Assembly (NCBI RefSeq): GCF_022271435.1 | Contig: NZ_JAFIQY010000010.1 | Span: 1-64,000, forward strand | DNA length: 64,000 nucleotides | From: Streptomyces monomycini | GTDB taxonomy: Bacteria > Actinomycetota > Actinomycetes > Streptomycetales > Streptomycetaceae | Direction of reading: 5' to 3' | Shown here: piece after piece, positions 45,084 through 52,684 of the stretch | Numbering within the stretch: the stretch's first letter is position 1 | Layout: each line of letters opens with the position of its first letter | Translations under genes and position numbers: made by a program | Notes under the pieces: model-generated | What the model saw: only the letters and a program-made list of their open reading frames with translations | Database searches by the model: none | Told to the model about the DNA's origin: nothing

Positions 45084-45863
45084 TCAGGTCAGCGCGGACG
45101 CCGCGGCGGTGGCCGGTTCGAGTTCCACCGGGCCCACGCCGGCCCGCCGCGCCAGCGCCACGGCGGCGAGCGTCGAGTGGACGCCCAGTTTGCCGAGCAC
45201 GTTCTGCATGTGCGTACGGACCGTGTGCGGGGACAGGAACAGCCGCTCGGCGACCGCCTTGCGGCCCAGGCCCGCCACCATGCAGCGCAGCACCTCGCGC
45301 TCGCGCGGCGTCAGCGACTCCACCAGCCGCTCGCTCTCCGTACGGTGCTTGCGCGCGGCCGTCAGCTCCCGCAGGACGCCGGTCAGCAGCGCGGGCGGCA
45401 GATGCGTCTCGTCGCGCAGCACGCCGCGGATGACGGCGAGCAGGCGGGAGAGCGAGCAGTCCTTGGCGACCCAGCCGCCGGCCCCCGCCTGGAGGGCGAA
45501 GGCGGCCCGGCGCGGGTCGTCCTTCTCGGCGAGCACGACGGTACGGACGTACGGGTAGGCCGTACGGACGCCGGCGACCAGCGAGATGCCGTCCAGCGGG
45601 CCGCCGTCACCGGCGCTGTCGCGGCCCGGCGTGGGCCGGTCCGGTACGGACGCCAGCGGCGCCGCGACGGTGCCGAGGTCGGCGTCGATGAGCATCACGT
45701 CGAAGCGCCGGCCGTCCGTGGCCGCCCGCTCCAGGCTGCGCAGAGCCGCCGGTCCGCTGCCGGCCGCGGCCACGTCCACGTCCTGTTCGGCCGCGAGCGC
45801 GGCCGCCAGGGACTCGGCGAAGATGCGGTGGTCGTCGACCACCAGAACCCGGATGCGTTGCAC
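45084..45863 (-). CDS. LuxR/NarL-type response regulator
   Basis: A 259-residue regulator. The receiver (about 5-150) keeps the acidic pocket VVDDHR (D10/D11), the phospho-acceptor in LIDADL (D60) and the AKD lysine (GGWVAKD). A Pro/Gly insert near 70-90 is unusual. The HTH (about 195-250) reads LTPREREVLRCMVAGLGRKAVAERL, then SPHTVRTHMQNVL. No histidine kinase is adjacent. GTG at 45863 follows AGGGGG. It lies downstream of galK on the same strand with a 342-base gap, so it has its own promoter. Together with the regulator at 51725 it brackets the galactose genes. Confidence 0.9.
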   Translation of the reverse strand: MQRIRVLVVDDHRIFAESLAAALAAEQDVDVAAAGSGPAALRSLERAATDGRRFDVMLIDADLGTVAAPLASVPDRPTPGRDSAGDGGPLDGISLVAGVRTAYPYVRTVVLAEKDDPRRAAFALQAGAGGWVAKDCSLSRLLAVIRGVLRDETHLPPALLTGVLRELTAARKHRTESERLVESLTPREREVLRCMVAGLGRKAVAERLFLSPHTVRTHMQNVLGKLGVHSTLAAVALARRAGVGPVELEPATAAASALT

Positions 45864-45998
45864 TGAGACCCCCTGTCTCGGGGAACGGACCAAGTGGGCA
45901 CGGCGCCCGGGACAAAGGCCGACGCAGCCGCACGGCCGCCGCCGTGCCGCCTGGCTACCCCACCCCGGGCGTCGTACCCGACTGTCTCGCCCCCTGAT

Positions 45999-46022
45999 CA
46001 GCACCGGCCCCCACCGGTGCTG
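45999..46022. promoter_or_regulatory. Hairpin in regulator leader
   Basis: Nine-base stem CAGCACCGG (45999-46007) and CCGGTGCTG (46014-46022) with a six-base loop, about 135 bases before the regulator's GTG. It may be a terminator of read-through from galK or an operator. Confidence 0.4.
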
Positions 46023-46169
46023 GGACTCAGAGTACGGACGGGGTGCGGCAACGGAAGGCTATTGGCAAAACTGCCCGGCCCAAGTGTTCACAGTGGGGCC
46101 CAGCGGCCATCGAGGGGCACAAGTCGACAAGGTTCGTCCGAATCCGATCGGCCGGGGCGGCCGGCTGGA

Positions 46170-46200
46170 GGCGCCCGGGGCCGGGTGAGCACCGGGCGCC
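46170..46200 (-). terminator. Terminator of galT-galE-galK
   Basis: GGCGCCCGG (46170-46178) and CCGGGCGCC (46192-46200), 13-base loop, starting five bases after the galK stop on the minus strand. Confidence 0.6.
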
Positions 46201-46205
46201 GTGCT

Positions 46206-47441
46206 TCAGAGCAGCCGCCGGGCTCCCGCGCCCGGAACGGCCGGAAAGATCCGTGGTGCCGTGTGCCCGGCGGCCGTGAACGCCTCGGTGACCCGCGCGG
46301 CGACGGTGTCCGCGTCCGTCTCCTCGACCAGGACGACGGCCGAGCCGCCGAATCCGCCGCCGGTCATCCGGGCGCCCAGCGCGCCCGCCGCGACCGCCGT
46401 GTCGACGGCGAGGTCCAGTTCGGCGCAGGAGACCCGGAAGTCGTCGCGCAGCGAGGCGTGCCCGGCGGTCAGCAGCGGGCCGATGGCCCGGGTCTCGCCG
46501 GCGTCCAGGCGGGCGATGACGTCCTCGACGCGCCGGTTCTCGGTGACGACGTGCCGTACGACGGCCTGTACACCGGGCACGCCGTCGCCCGGCCCGTGCT
46601 GCTCGGTGGCGACTTCTTCCAGGACGTCGGGCAGGTGCGCGTACGGCACATCGCGCAGCGCGCGTACGCCGAGCGCCCGCGCACCGCGCTCGCACAGGGC
46701 GCGGCGCTGGGCGTACGCGCCGTCCCCCAGCTCGTGCTTGACCCGGGTGTCCACGACCAGGAGCCGCAGCCCCTCCCCCGCCAAATCGAACGGTACGTGC
46801 CGCTGGGAGAGGTCGCGGGTGTCGAGGAACAGCGCGTGGCCGTCCACGCAGCAGGCGGCGGCGGTCTGGTCCATGATGCCGCAGGGCACACCCACGAAGG
46901 CGTTCTCGGCGCGCTGCGCGAGCTGTGCCAGGCGCTGCCGGGTGAGCCCGAGCCCGTACAGGTCGTCGAGGGCCAGGGCGGTGACGACCTCCAGGGCGGC
47001 CGACGAGGACAGTCCGGCGCCGACCGGGACGGTGCTGTCGTAGTGGAGGTCGGCGCCGCCGACGGGCAGTCCGGCCTCGCGCATCGCCCAGACGACGCCC
47101 GCGGGGTAGGCCGCCCAGCCGCCGTCGGGGGCCGGACGCAGGGCGTCCAGCCGCAGTTCGACGGTCTGGCCGTCGCCGCTACCGCTGTCGCCGTCGCCGT
47201 CGCCGGAGTGCACCCGCAGGACGCCGTCGGTGCGGGGTGCGGCGGCGGCGAGGGTGGTGTGCGGCAGCGCCAGCGGCATCACGAAGCCGTCGTTGTAGTC
47301 GGTGTGTTCGCCGATCAGGTTGACGCGGCCGGGCGCCGCCCACACTCCGGCGGGGGCGGCGCCGTACACCTCACGGAAGCGCTCGGCGGTGTGCCGGGCA
47401 CGCTGCCCCTGGTCCGCGGCCGGGTCGCTGGTGTGCGTCAC
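46206..47441 (-). CDS. galK: Galactokinase
   Basis: A 411-residue GHMP-family kinase making galactose-1-phosphate from galactose and ATP, first step of the Leloir pathway. Seen: the galactokinase signature PGRVNLIGEHTDYNDGF, the GHMP ATP loop PVGAGLSSSAALE, the catalytic-Asp region GIMDQTAAACCV and the C-terminal GARMTGGGFGGSA. A Gly/Asp/Ser insert (GDGDGDSGSGDG, about 80-91) is a local low-complexity expansion. The GTG start overlaps the galE stop by four bases (GTGA), so expression is coupled in the order galT-galE-galK. Confidence 0.97.
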   Translation of the reverse strand: MTHTSDPAADQGQRARHTAERFREVYGAAPAGVWAAPGRVNLIGEHTDYNDGFVMPLALPHTTLAAAAPRTDGVLRVHSGDGDGDSGSGDGQTVELRLDALRPAPDGGWAAYPAGVVWAMREAGLPVGGADLHYDSTVPVGAGLSSSAALEVVTALALDDLYGLGLTRQRLAQLAQRAENAFVGVPCGIMDQTAAACCVDGHALFLDTRDLSQRHVPFDLAGEGLRLLVVDTRVKHELGDGAYAQRRALCERGARALGVRALRDVPYAHLPDVLEEVATEQHGPGDGVPGVQAVVRHVVTENRRVEDVIARLDAGETRAIGPLLTAGHASLRDDFRVSCAELDLAVDTAVAAGALGARMTGGGFGGSAVVLVEETDADTVAARVTEAFTAAGHTAPRIFPAVPGAGARRLL

Positions 47442-48409
47442 GGCGTACCGGCCTCCCCGCGCTGTGCGAACGCCCAGGCGTCCGCGACGATGTCGGCCAG
47501 GCCGGTGCGGCTGGGGCGCCAGCCGAGCCGGTCCGCCGCGGTCCGCGCGGAGGCGACCAGGACGGCGGGGTCGCCGCCGCGGCGGCCCGCCACGACCTCG
47601 GGGACGGGGTGGCCGGTGACCTTGCGGACGGTCTCGACGACCTCGCGTACGGAGAAGCCGTTGCCGTTGCCGAGATTGCAGATCAGGTGTTCGCCGGGGG
47701 CCGCTGCCGTCAGGGCGAGGAGGTGGGCCTCCGCCAGGTCCGCGACGTGGATGTAGTCGCGTACGCAGGTGCCGTCGGGCGTCGGGTAGTCGTCGCCGTA
47801 GACGGAGATGGCCTCGCGCTTGCCCTGGGCGACCTGGAGGACGAGCGGGATCAGGTGCGACTCGGGGTCGTGGCGCTCGCCGCAGTCACCGTAGGCGCCC
47901 GCGACGTTGAAGTAGCGCAGCGAGACGGCGGCCAGGCCGTGCGCCGCGCACTCGCCCGCGATCATGTGGTCGACGGCGAGCTTGGAGGCGCCGTACGGGC
48001 TGGTGGGCGCGGTGGGCGCGGACTCGGTGATCGGGGTGGTCTCCGGCTCGCCGTAGGTGGCGGCGGTGGAGGAGAAGACCAGGGTGCGCACGCCTGCGGC
48101 GCGCATCGCGGCGAGCAGGTCCATGGTGCCGCCGACGTTGTTGCGCCAGTACTTCTCGGGGTCCGTGACCGACTCGCCGACCTGGGAGAAGGCGGCGAAG
48201 TGCAGGACCGCGTCGTAGGAGGCGTCCAGGTGGCGGGCGGCGTCCTGGACGCGGCCCTCGACGAAGCGGGTGCCGGCCGGGACGCCCTCGCGGTGCCCGG
48301 TGGACAGGTCGTCGAGGACCGTGACGGTGTGCCCGGCCTCGACCAGGTGGGCCGCCACGACGCTGCCCACGTATCCCGCGCCGCCGGTGACCAGGTACTT
48401 GTTGCTCAC
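47438..48409 (-). CDS. galE: UDP-glucose 4-epimerase
   Basis: A 323-residue cytoplasmic NAD-dependent epimerase of the extended SDR family that interconverts UDP-galactose and UDP-glucose. Seen: YLVTGGAGYVGS (NAD loop), LDDLSTGHRE, the catalytic SSTAATYG with SPYGASKLAVD (Tyr and Lys), and the substrate loops RYFNVAGAY and CVRDYIHVADLAEAH. Length is normal. The GTG start overlaps the galT stop by four bases and its own stop overlaps galK, so it is the middle gene of the operon. Confidence 0.97.
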   Translation of the reverse strand: MSNKYLVTGGAGYVGSVVAAHLVEAGHTVTVLDDLSTGHREGVPAGTRFVEGRVQDAARHLDASYDAVLHFAAFSQVGESVTDPEKYWRNNVGGTMDLLAAMRAAGVRTLVFSSTAATYGEPETTPITESAPTAPTSPYGASKLAVDHMIAGECAAHGLAAVSLRYFNVAGAYGDCGERHDPESHLIPLVLQVAQGKREAISVYGDDYPTPDGTCVRDYIHVADLAEAHLLALTAAAPGEHLICNLGNGNGFSVREVVETVRKVTGHPVPEVVAGRRGGDPAVLVASARTAADRLGWRPSRTGLADIVADAWAFAQRGEAGTP

Positions 48410-49452
48410 TCGCTCGCTACCTCTCGCAGTCGCTCGGCCGCGGCCTCCGGCGGCACGTCGTTGATGAACACGTTCATGCCGGATTCGGAACCCGCGAGGA
48501 ACTTGAGCTTGCCGGAAGTACGGCGGACGGTGAAAAGCTCCAGATGGAGCGCGAACTCGCCGCGGTCTGCGGCGTACAGCGGCGCCTGGTGCCAGGCGGA
48601 GATGTACGGGGTCGGCGGCTCACCGGGGCCGAAGATCCGGTCGAAGCGCCGCAAGACTTCCAGATAGACCTGTGGGAACTCTGTGCGCGCGTCCTCGCCG
48701 AGGGCGAGCAGGTCGGGGACGCGGCGCTTGGGGTAGAGGTGGACCTCGTACGGCCAGTGCGCGGCGTACGGGACAAAGGCGGTCCAGTGTTCCGCGTCCA
48801 GGACGACGCGGCGGCCGTCGGCGCGTTCGTCGGCCAGGACGTCGTCGAAGAGGTTGCGGCCGCCGGTGCGTTCGCGGTGGGCGGCGAGCTGGGTGAGCAT
48901 CCGTTCGGTGCGCGGGGTGGTGAAGGGGTAGGCGTAGATCTGGCCGTGCGGGTGGCCGAGGGTGACGCCGATCTCCGCGCCGCGGTTCTCGAAGCAGAAG
49001 ACCTGCCGGACGCCGGGGAGTTGGGAGAGTTCGGCGGTGCGGTCGGTCCAGGCCTCCAGGACGAGCGCGGCCTGTTCCTCGGTGAGGGCGGCGAAGGAGG
49101 CGTCGTGGTCGGGGGTGAAGCAGACGACCTCGCAGCGGCCGGTGTCGCCGGCCAGGGAGGGGAAACGGTTCTCGAAGACGGCGACGTCGTAGTCGGCGGC
49201 GGGGATCTCGGTGCCGTGGCCGTCACGGGAGGGGCACAGCGGGCAGGCGTCGGCCGGCGGGTGGTACGTACGGCCCTGGCGGTGCGAGGCGATCGCCACC
49301 GCGTCGCCGAGGAGGCGGTCGTGGCGGATCTCGGAGGCGGTGGAGACCGGGTCGAGCGGGCGGCGGTCGGTGTCGTCGCGCACCACGTCGTCGCGCAGGT
49401 CGTAGTAGATGAGCTCCCGGCCGTCGGCGAGCCGGGTCATCGTCTTCTTCAC
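48406..49452 (-). CDS. galT: Galactose-1-phosphate uridylyltransferase
   Basis: A 348-residue HIT-superfamily transferase that exchanges UMP between UDP-glucose and galactose-1-phosphate. Seen: the zinc site ACPLCPS (C-x-x-C), ENRFPSL, the active-site LGHPHGQIYAY (H-P-H with nucleophile His), and HWPYEVHLYPKRR. GTG at 49452 gives VKKTMTRLADG and is preceded by GAGGAG; an in-frame start ten codons upstream is less likely. First gene of the operon; three phased TTGTG repeats lie about 40-65 bases upstream. Confidence 0.96.
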   Translation of the reverse strand: MKKTMTRLADGRELIYYDLRDDVVRDDTDRRPLDPVSTASEIRHDRLLGDAVAIASHRQGRTYHPPADACPLCPSRDGHGTEIPAADYDVAVFENRFPSLAGDTGRCEVVCFTPDHDASFAALTEEQAALVLEAWTDRTAELSQLPGVRQVFCFENRGAEIGVTLGHPHGQIYAYPFTTPRTERMLTQLAAHRERTGGRNLFDDVLADERADGRRVVLDAEHWTAFVPYAAHWPYEVHLYPKRRVPDLLALGEDARTEFPQVYLEVLRRFDRIFGPGEPPTPYISAWHQAPLYAADRGEFALHLELFTVRRTSGKLKFLAGSESGMNVFINDVPPEAAAERLREVASE

Positions 49453-49490
49453 TGGAGCACTCCTCGGGCACCCGTCACACACCCATCAAA

Positions 49491-49515
49491 CACAAACACA
49501 CACAATGAAGCACAA
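49491..49515 (-). promoter_or_regulatory. Phased repeats upstream of galT (gal operator candidate)
   Basis: On the minus strand TTGTG occurs at 49515-49511, 49505-49501 and 49495-49491, exactly ten bases apart, i.e. on one face of the helix. Direct repeats of this kind were described for the galP1 promoter of S. lividans. They lie in a locally AT-rich gap between galT and the divergent symporter. Confidence 0.5.
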
Positions 49516-49620
49516 CTAAACAACCCAGTCAACGCCCGGCCCCGGCCGGATCGGCACCCGGAGATTACGGCACAAAGCACCCACCCCGATCACGATGGGG
49601 CCACGAGAACGAACAAAAGT

Positions 49621-49635
49621 CTTCAGTTTCTGAAG
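49621..49635 (+). promoter_or_regulatory. Palindrome upstream of the symporter
   Basis: CTTCAG-TTT-CTGAAG, a perfect 6-3-6 palindrome 52 bases before the symporter ATG. A second inverted repeat TGTGCG/CGCACA (49653-49658 and 49666-49671) lies nearer the start. They could be operators or leader hairpins. Confidence 0.45.
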
Positions 49636-49687
49636 GAGCGCGCGTAGGTTCCTGTGCGTTCATCACGCACAGAGAAGTGAGTGCCCC

Positions 49688-51385
49688 ATGATCACCTTGG
49701 CCGCAGGGCTACGGCTGCCCACCAACGGACTCGACTACGCGATTCTGGCCGTCTATTTCGCCGTCGTCCTCGGCATCGGCTTCGCCGCCCGGCGCAGCGT
49801 GAAGACCAGCCTGGACTTCTTCCTGTCCGGGCGGTCGCTGCCCGCCTGGGTCACCGGTCTGGCCTTCGTCGCCGCCAACCTCGGCGCCACCGAGATCCTC
49901 GGCATGGCCGCCACCGGCGCGCAGTACGGCGTCGCCGTCGTGCACTGGTACTGGATCGGCGCCATCCCCGCCATGGTGTTCCTCGGCCTGGTGATGATGC
50001 CGTTCTACTACGGCTCGCGGGTGCGCTCCGTACCGGAGTTCCTGCTCCAGCGCTTCGACAAGTCGGCGCACCTGCTCAGCTCGGTGCTGTTCGCCTTCGC
50101 CGCCATCCTCATCGCGGGCGTCAACCTCTACGCCCTGTCGATCGTCGTGGAGGCGCTGCTGGGCTGGCCGCAGTGGGTCGCCATCGTCGTCGCCGGGCTG
50201 TTCGTGCTCGTGTACATCACCATCGGCGGCCTGTCCTCGGCGATCTACAACGAGGTCCTCCAGTTCTTCGTCATCCTGGCCGCGCTCATCCCGATCTGCG
50301 TCATCGGGCTCAAGCGGGTCGGCGGCTGGGACGGGCTGACCTCGTCGCTGGAGAAGAGTCACGGGCACAGCTTCCTGACGGCCTGGGACGGCACCGGCAT
50401 CGGCGAGCCCAACGCGCTCGGCGCCAACTGGCTGACGATCATCCTCGGCCTGGGCTTCGTGCTCTCCTTCGGCTACTGGACCACCAACTTCGCCGAGGTG
50501 CAGCGCGCCCTGTCCGCCAAGAACCTCTCGGCCGCGCAGCGCACCCCGCTGATCGCCGCCTACCCGAAGATGTTCATCGCCTTCCTGGTGATGATCCCCG
50601 GCCTGGTCGCCGCGGTCGTCATGCCGAAGATCGGCCAGGAGGGCTCCGACCTGACGTACAACGACGCGATTCCGCTGCTGATGCGGGACCTGCTGCCCAA
50701 CGGCGTCCTGGGCATCGCGGTCACCGGTCTGCTGGCCGCGTTCATGGCGGGCATGGCTGCCAACGTCTCGTCGTTCAACACCGTCTTCACCTCCGACATC
50801 TGGGCGAAGTACGTACGGCCCGGCCGCGAGGACCGCTACTACCTGCGGTTCGGCCGTCTGGTGACCGCCGTCGGCGTGCTGTGCAGCATCGGTACGGCCT
50901 TCCTGGCCGCCAGCTTCAACAACATCATGGGCTACCTCCAGACGCTGTTCTCGTTCTTCAACGTGCCGATGTTCGTGGTGTTCATCATCGGCATGTTCTG
51001 GAAGCGGGCCTCCATGAAGTCCGGTGTGTGGGGCCTGGTCGCGGGCACCACCGCCGCGATGATCAACTACTTCTGGATCTACAAGCAGGGCATCATCACC
51101 ATCCCCACCGACCAGGGCGCCAACTTCGTCTCCGCGATCGTCGCCTTCGTCGTCGGCGCCGTGGTGATGGTCGGTGTCACCCTGTTCACGCAGCCCAAGC
51201 CCGAGGCGGAGCTGGCCGGTCTGGTCTACGGCACCCTCCCCCGGCCTTCGGCCGGGGGGACCCCCGTCCCCGGCCTGGACGAGCCGCCCGCCAAGGGCGA
51301 CGACGCCTGGTACCGCAGGCCGGCCCTGCTCGGCTGGGGCGCGATCGTCCTCGCCGCGCTCTGCTACCTCCCGTACTCCTTCTGA
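49688..51385 (+). CDS. Sodium:solute symporter (SSS family), probable galactose/sugar transporter
   Basis: A 565-residue integral membrane protein with about 14 hydrophobic segments of the LeuT-fold SSS family (vSGLT type). It starts MITLAAGLRLPTNGLDYAI and has the family stretches FFLSGRSLPAWVTGL, ATEILGMAATGAQYG and FMAGMAANVSSFNTVFTSDIW, the last containing the sodium-site serines. Near residue 520 is an in-frame insert LPRPSAGGTPVPG from a GC palindrome. Divergent from galT-galE-galK and followed by a 98-residue membrane partner. Import of galactose with sodium is the best guess from context. Confidence 0.92.
   Translation: MITLAAGLRLPTNGLDYAILAVYFAVVLGIGFAARRSVKTSLDFFLSGRSLPAWVTGLAFVAANLGATEILGMAATGAQYGVAVVHWYWIGAIPAMVFLGLVMMPFYYGSRVRSVPEFLLQRFDKSAHLLSSVLFAFAAILIAGVNLYALSIVVEALLGWPQWVAIVVAGLFVLVYITIGGLSSAIYNEVLQFFVILAALIPICVIGLKRVGGWDGLTSSLEKSHGHSFLTAWDGTGIGEPNALGANWLTIILGLGFVLSFGYWTTNFAEVQRALSAKNLSAAQRTPLIAAYPKMFIAFLVMIPGLVAAVVMPKIGQEGSDLTYNDAIPLLMRDLLPNGVLGIAVTGLLAAFMAGMAANVSSFNTVFTSDIWAKYVRPGREDRYYLRFGRLVTAVGVLCSIGTAFLAASFNNIMGYLQTLFSFFNVPMFVVFIIGMFWKRASMKSGVWGLVAGTTAAMINYFWIYKQGIITIPTDQGANFVSAIVAFVVGAVVMVGVTLFTQPKPEAELAGLVYGTLPRPSAGGTPVPGLDEPPAKGDDAWYRRPALLGWGAIVLAALCYLPYSF
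51236..51265. repeat. Dispersed GC-palindromic element, copy B, in symporter
   Basis: CTCCCCCGGCC-TTC-GGCCGGGGGGACCC: a perfect nine-base stem with loop TTC, inserted in frame near the 3' end of the symporter gene, where it adds about ten residues (LPRPSAGGTP). It resembles copies at 24368 and 59141. Confidence 0.65.
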
Positions 51386-51418
51386 CGCCCGCCACCCAGC
51401 CGAAGGAACGCACGCACC

Positions 51419-51715
51419 ATGAGTGACTACCAGCACGAGGTCGAACTGGAGCGCAGGTCGGCCACGGCCGCCCGGCTCTTCGACATCCGGCTCGTCATCG
51501 GCGGCCTGTTCACGCTCTACGGCGTCATCGTCATGATCGCCGGGTTCGCCGTCTCCGACGCGGACCTGAAGAAGGCCGAGGACATCAACATCAACCTCTG
51601 GACCGGTCTGGGCATGCTGCTGCTCGGCCTGTTCTTCCTGGCCTGGATCAAGCTGCGCCCGATCGTCCCGCCGACCGCCGAGGAACTCGCGGCCCTCCAG
51701 GAGGACACCGGCTGA
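51419..51715 (+). CDS. Small membrane protein accompanying the symporter
   Basis: A 98-residue protein with a charged N-terminus (SDYQHEVELERRSATAARLFD), two hydrophobic segments (about 24-46 and 60-82) and an acidic tail (TAEELAALQEDTG). It starts 33 bases after the symporter stop with GAAGGAACGCACGCACC upstream. Many SSS transporters are followed by a small two-helix protein; a stabilising or assembly role is likely but unproven. Confidence 0.78.
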   Translation: MSDYQHEVELERRSATAARLFDIRLVIGGLFTLYGVIVMIAGFAVSDADLKKAEDININLWTGLGMLLLGLFFLAWIKLRPIVPPTAEELAALQEDTG

Positions 51716-51724
51716 CGGCGCGCG

Positions 51725-52447
51725 TCACGGCGGCGGGACGGTCTCGGCCCCCGCCGCCTCCCGCTCCCGCGCGCCCGCGCCCCGCGTCGCCGCCCGGTCC
51801 AGCAGTCCCGTACGGGCCGCCAGCGCCGCCGCCTCCAGCCGCGAGCCCACGCCCAGCTTCATCAGCACCCGCTGCACATGCGTACGGGCGGTGCTCGGCG
51901 CGATGCCCATCCCGGCCGCGATCAGCCGGGTGTCCTCGCCCTCGGCGACCCGCACCAGCACCTCGACCTCGCGCGGCGTGAGCATCTGGAGCAGCCGGGC
52001 GCCCTCGTCGTCGGGCTGGGCGGCCGGATGCAGCAGCTCCTCGAAGGCTTGCTGGAGCAACTGCGGCGCGATCGCCGCCTCGCCGGCCCGCGCCTTCATC
52101 ATGGCGCGTTCCACGCCCTCGATCCGCTCGTCGTGGCGTACGTAGCCGGAGGCGCCCGCGGCGAAGGCGGCCGCGATGCCGCGCGGGTTGGGCACCGGAC
52201 CGAGCACCACGACCGCGACCTGCGGCCGCTCCTTCTTGATCCGTACGACCGGGTCGAAGGCGCCCGGCTCGGCCGGGGACGCCGTGCCCAGCAGGCACAC
52301 TTCGGGCGCGCGGCTCACCACCAGGTCCGCCGCCCCGGCGCTCGGGGCGGCCGCCGCGAGCACGCGGTGCCCGCGCAGTTTCAAGGCCGAGGCGAGTGCC
52401 TCGGCGAGCAGTCGGTGATCGTCGACCACCATCAGCCGCACGCCCAT
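51725..52447 (-). CDS. LuxR-type regulator with degenerate receiver
   Basis: A 240-residue relative of the regulator at 45084. The receiver keeps VVDDHR (D9/D10), but the phospho-acceptor Asp is replaced (PEVCLLGTA, G54), and the conserved lysine region reads GYVRHDE. It therefore cannot be phosphorylated in the standard way and may act constitutively, bind a ligand or dimerise with a partner. The HTH (about 160-215) reads LTPREVEVLVRVAEGEDTRLIAAGMG, then STARTHVQRVLMKLG. ATG at 52447 follows TTTGGGGGG. It is convergent with the 98-residue gene, nine bases apart, and flanks the galactose island. Confidence 0.9.
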   Translation of the reverse strand: MGVRLMVVDDHRLLAEALASALKLRGHRVLAAAAPSAGAADLVVSRAPEVCLLGTASPAEPGAFDPVVRIKKERPQVAVVVLGPVPNPRGIAAAFAAGASGYVRHDERIEGVERAMMKARAGEAAIAPQLLQQAFEELLHPAAQPDDEGARLLQMLTPREVEVLVRVAEGEDTRLIAAGMGIAPSTARTHVQRVLMKLGVGSRLEAAALAARTGLLDRAATRGAGAREREAAGAETVPPP

Positions 52448-52684
52448 TGCAGCAACCCCCCAAATTCCCCGGCGAGCCCAGCCCCCCGGCCCTCGCCAGG
52501 CCCCTTGCCCCCGGAAGCTACACGCTTGTTCGACATTGCGCGCCCCCTCAGGGGAAGAAGCCTGTCGCCATGCTGAAATCCCGGCCAATCGGGGGGAGTT
52601 ACCCCCAACTTCTTGGCCGAATGTGACAGGAGATGCACCGGAGCCGATCGATCGTGACCGGCTCCGGTGGTGGCGGCGTGTCCG

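Larger units (their letters stand above)
45864..46205. other. Gap between galK and the LuxR-type regulator
   Basis: 342 bases without a gene. It contains a galK terminator hairpin (46170-46200) and a second hairpin (45999-46022) in the probable leader of the regulator. Between them (about 46035-46145) the sequence is less GC-rich and should hold the regulator's promoter, though I see no convincing pair of hexamers. Confidence 0.5.
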
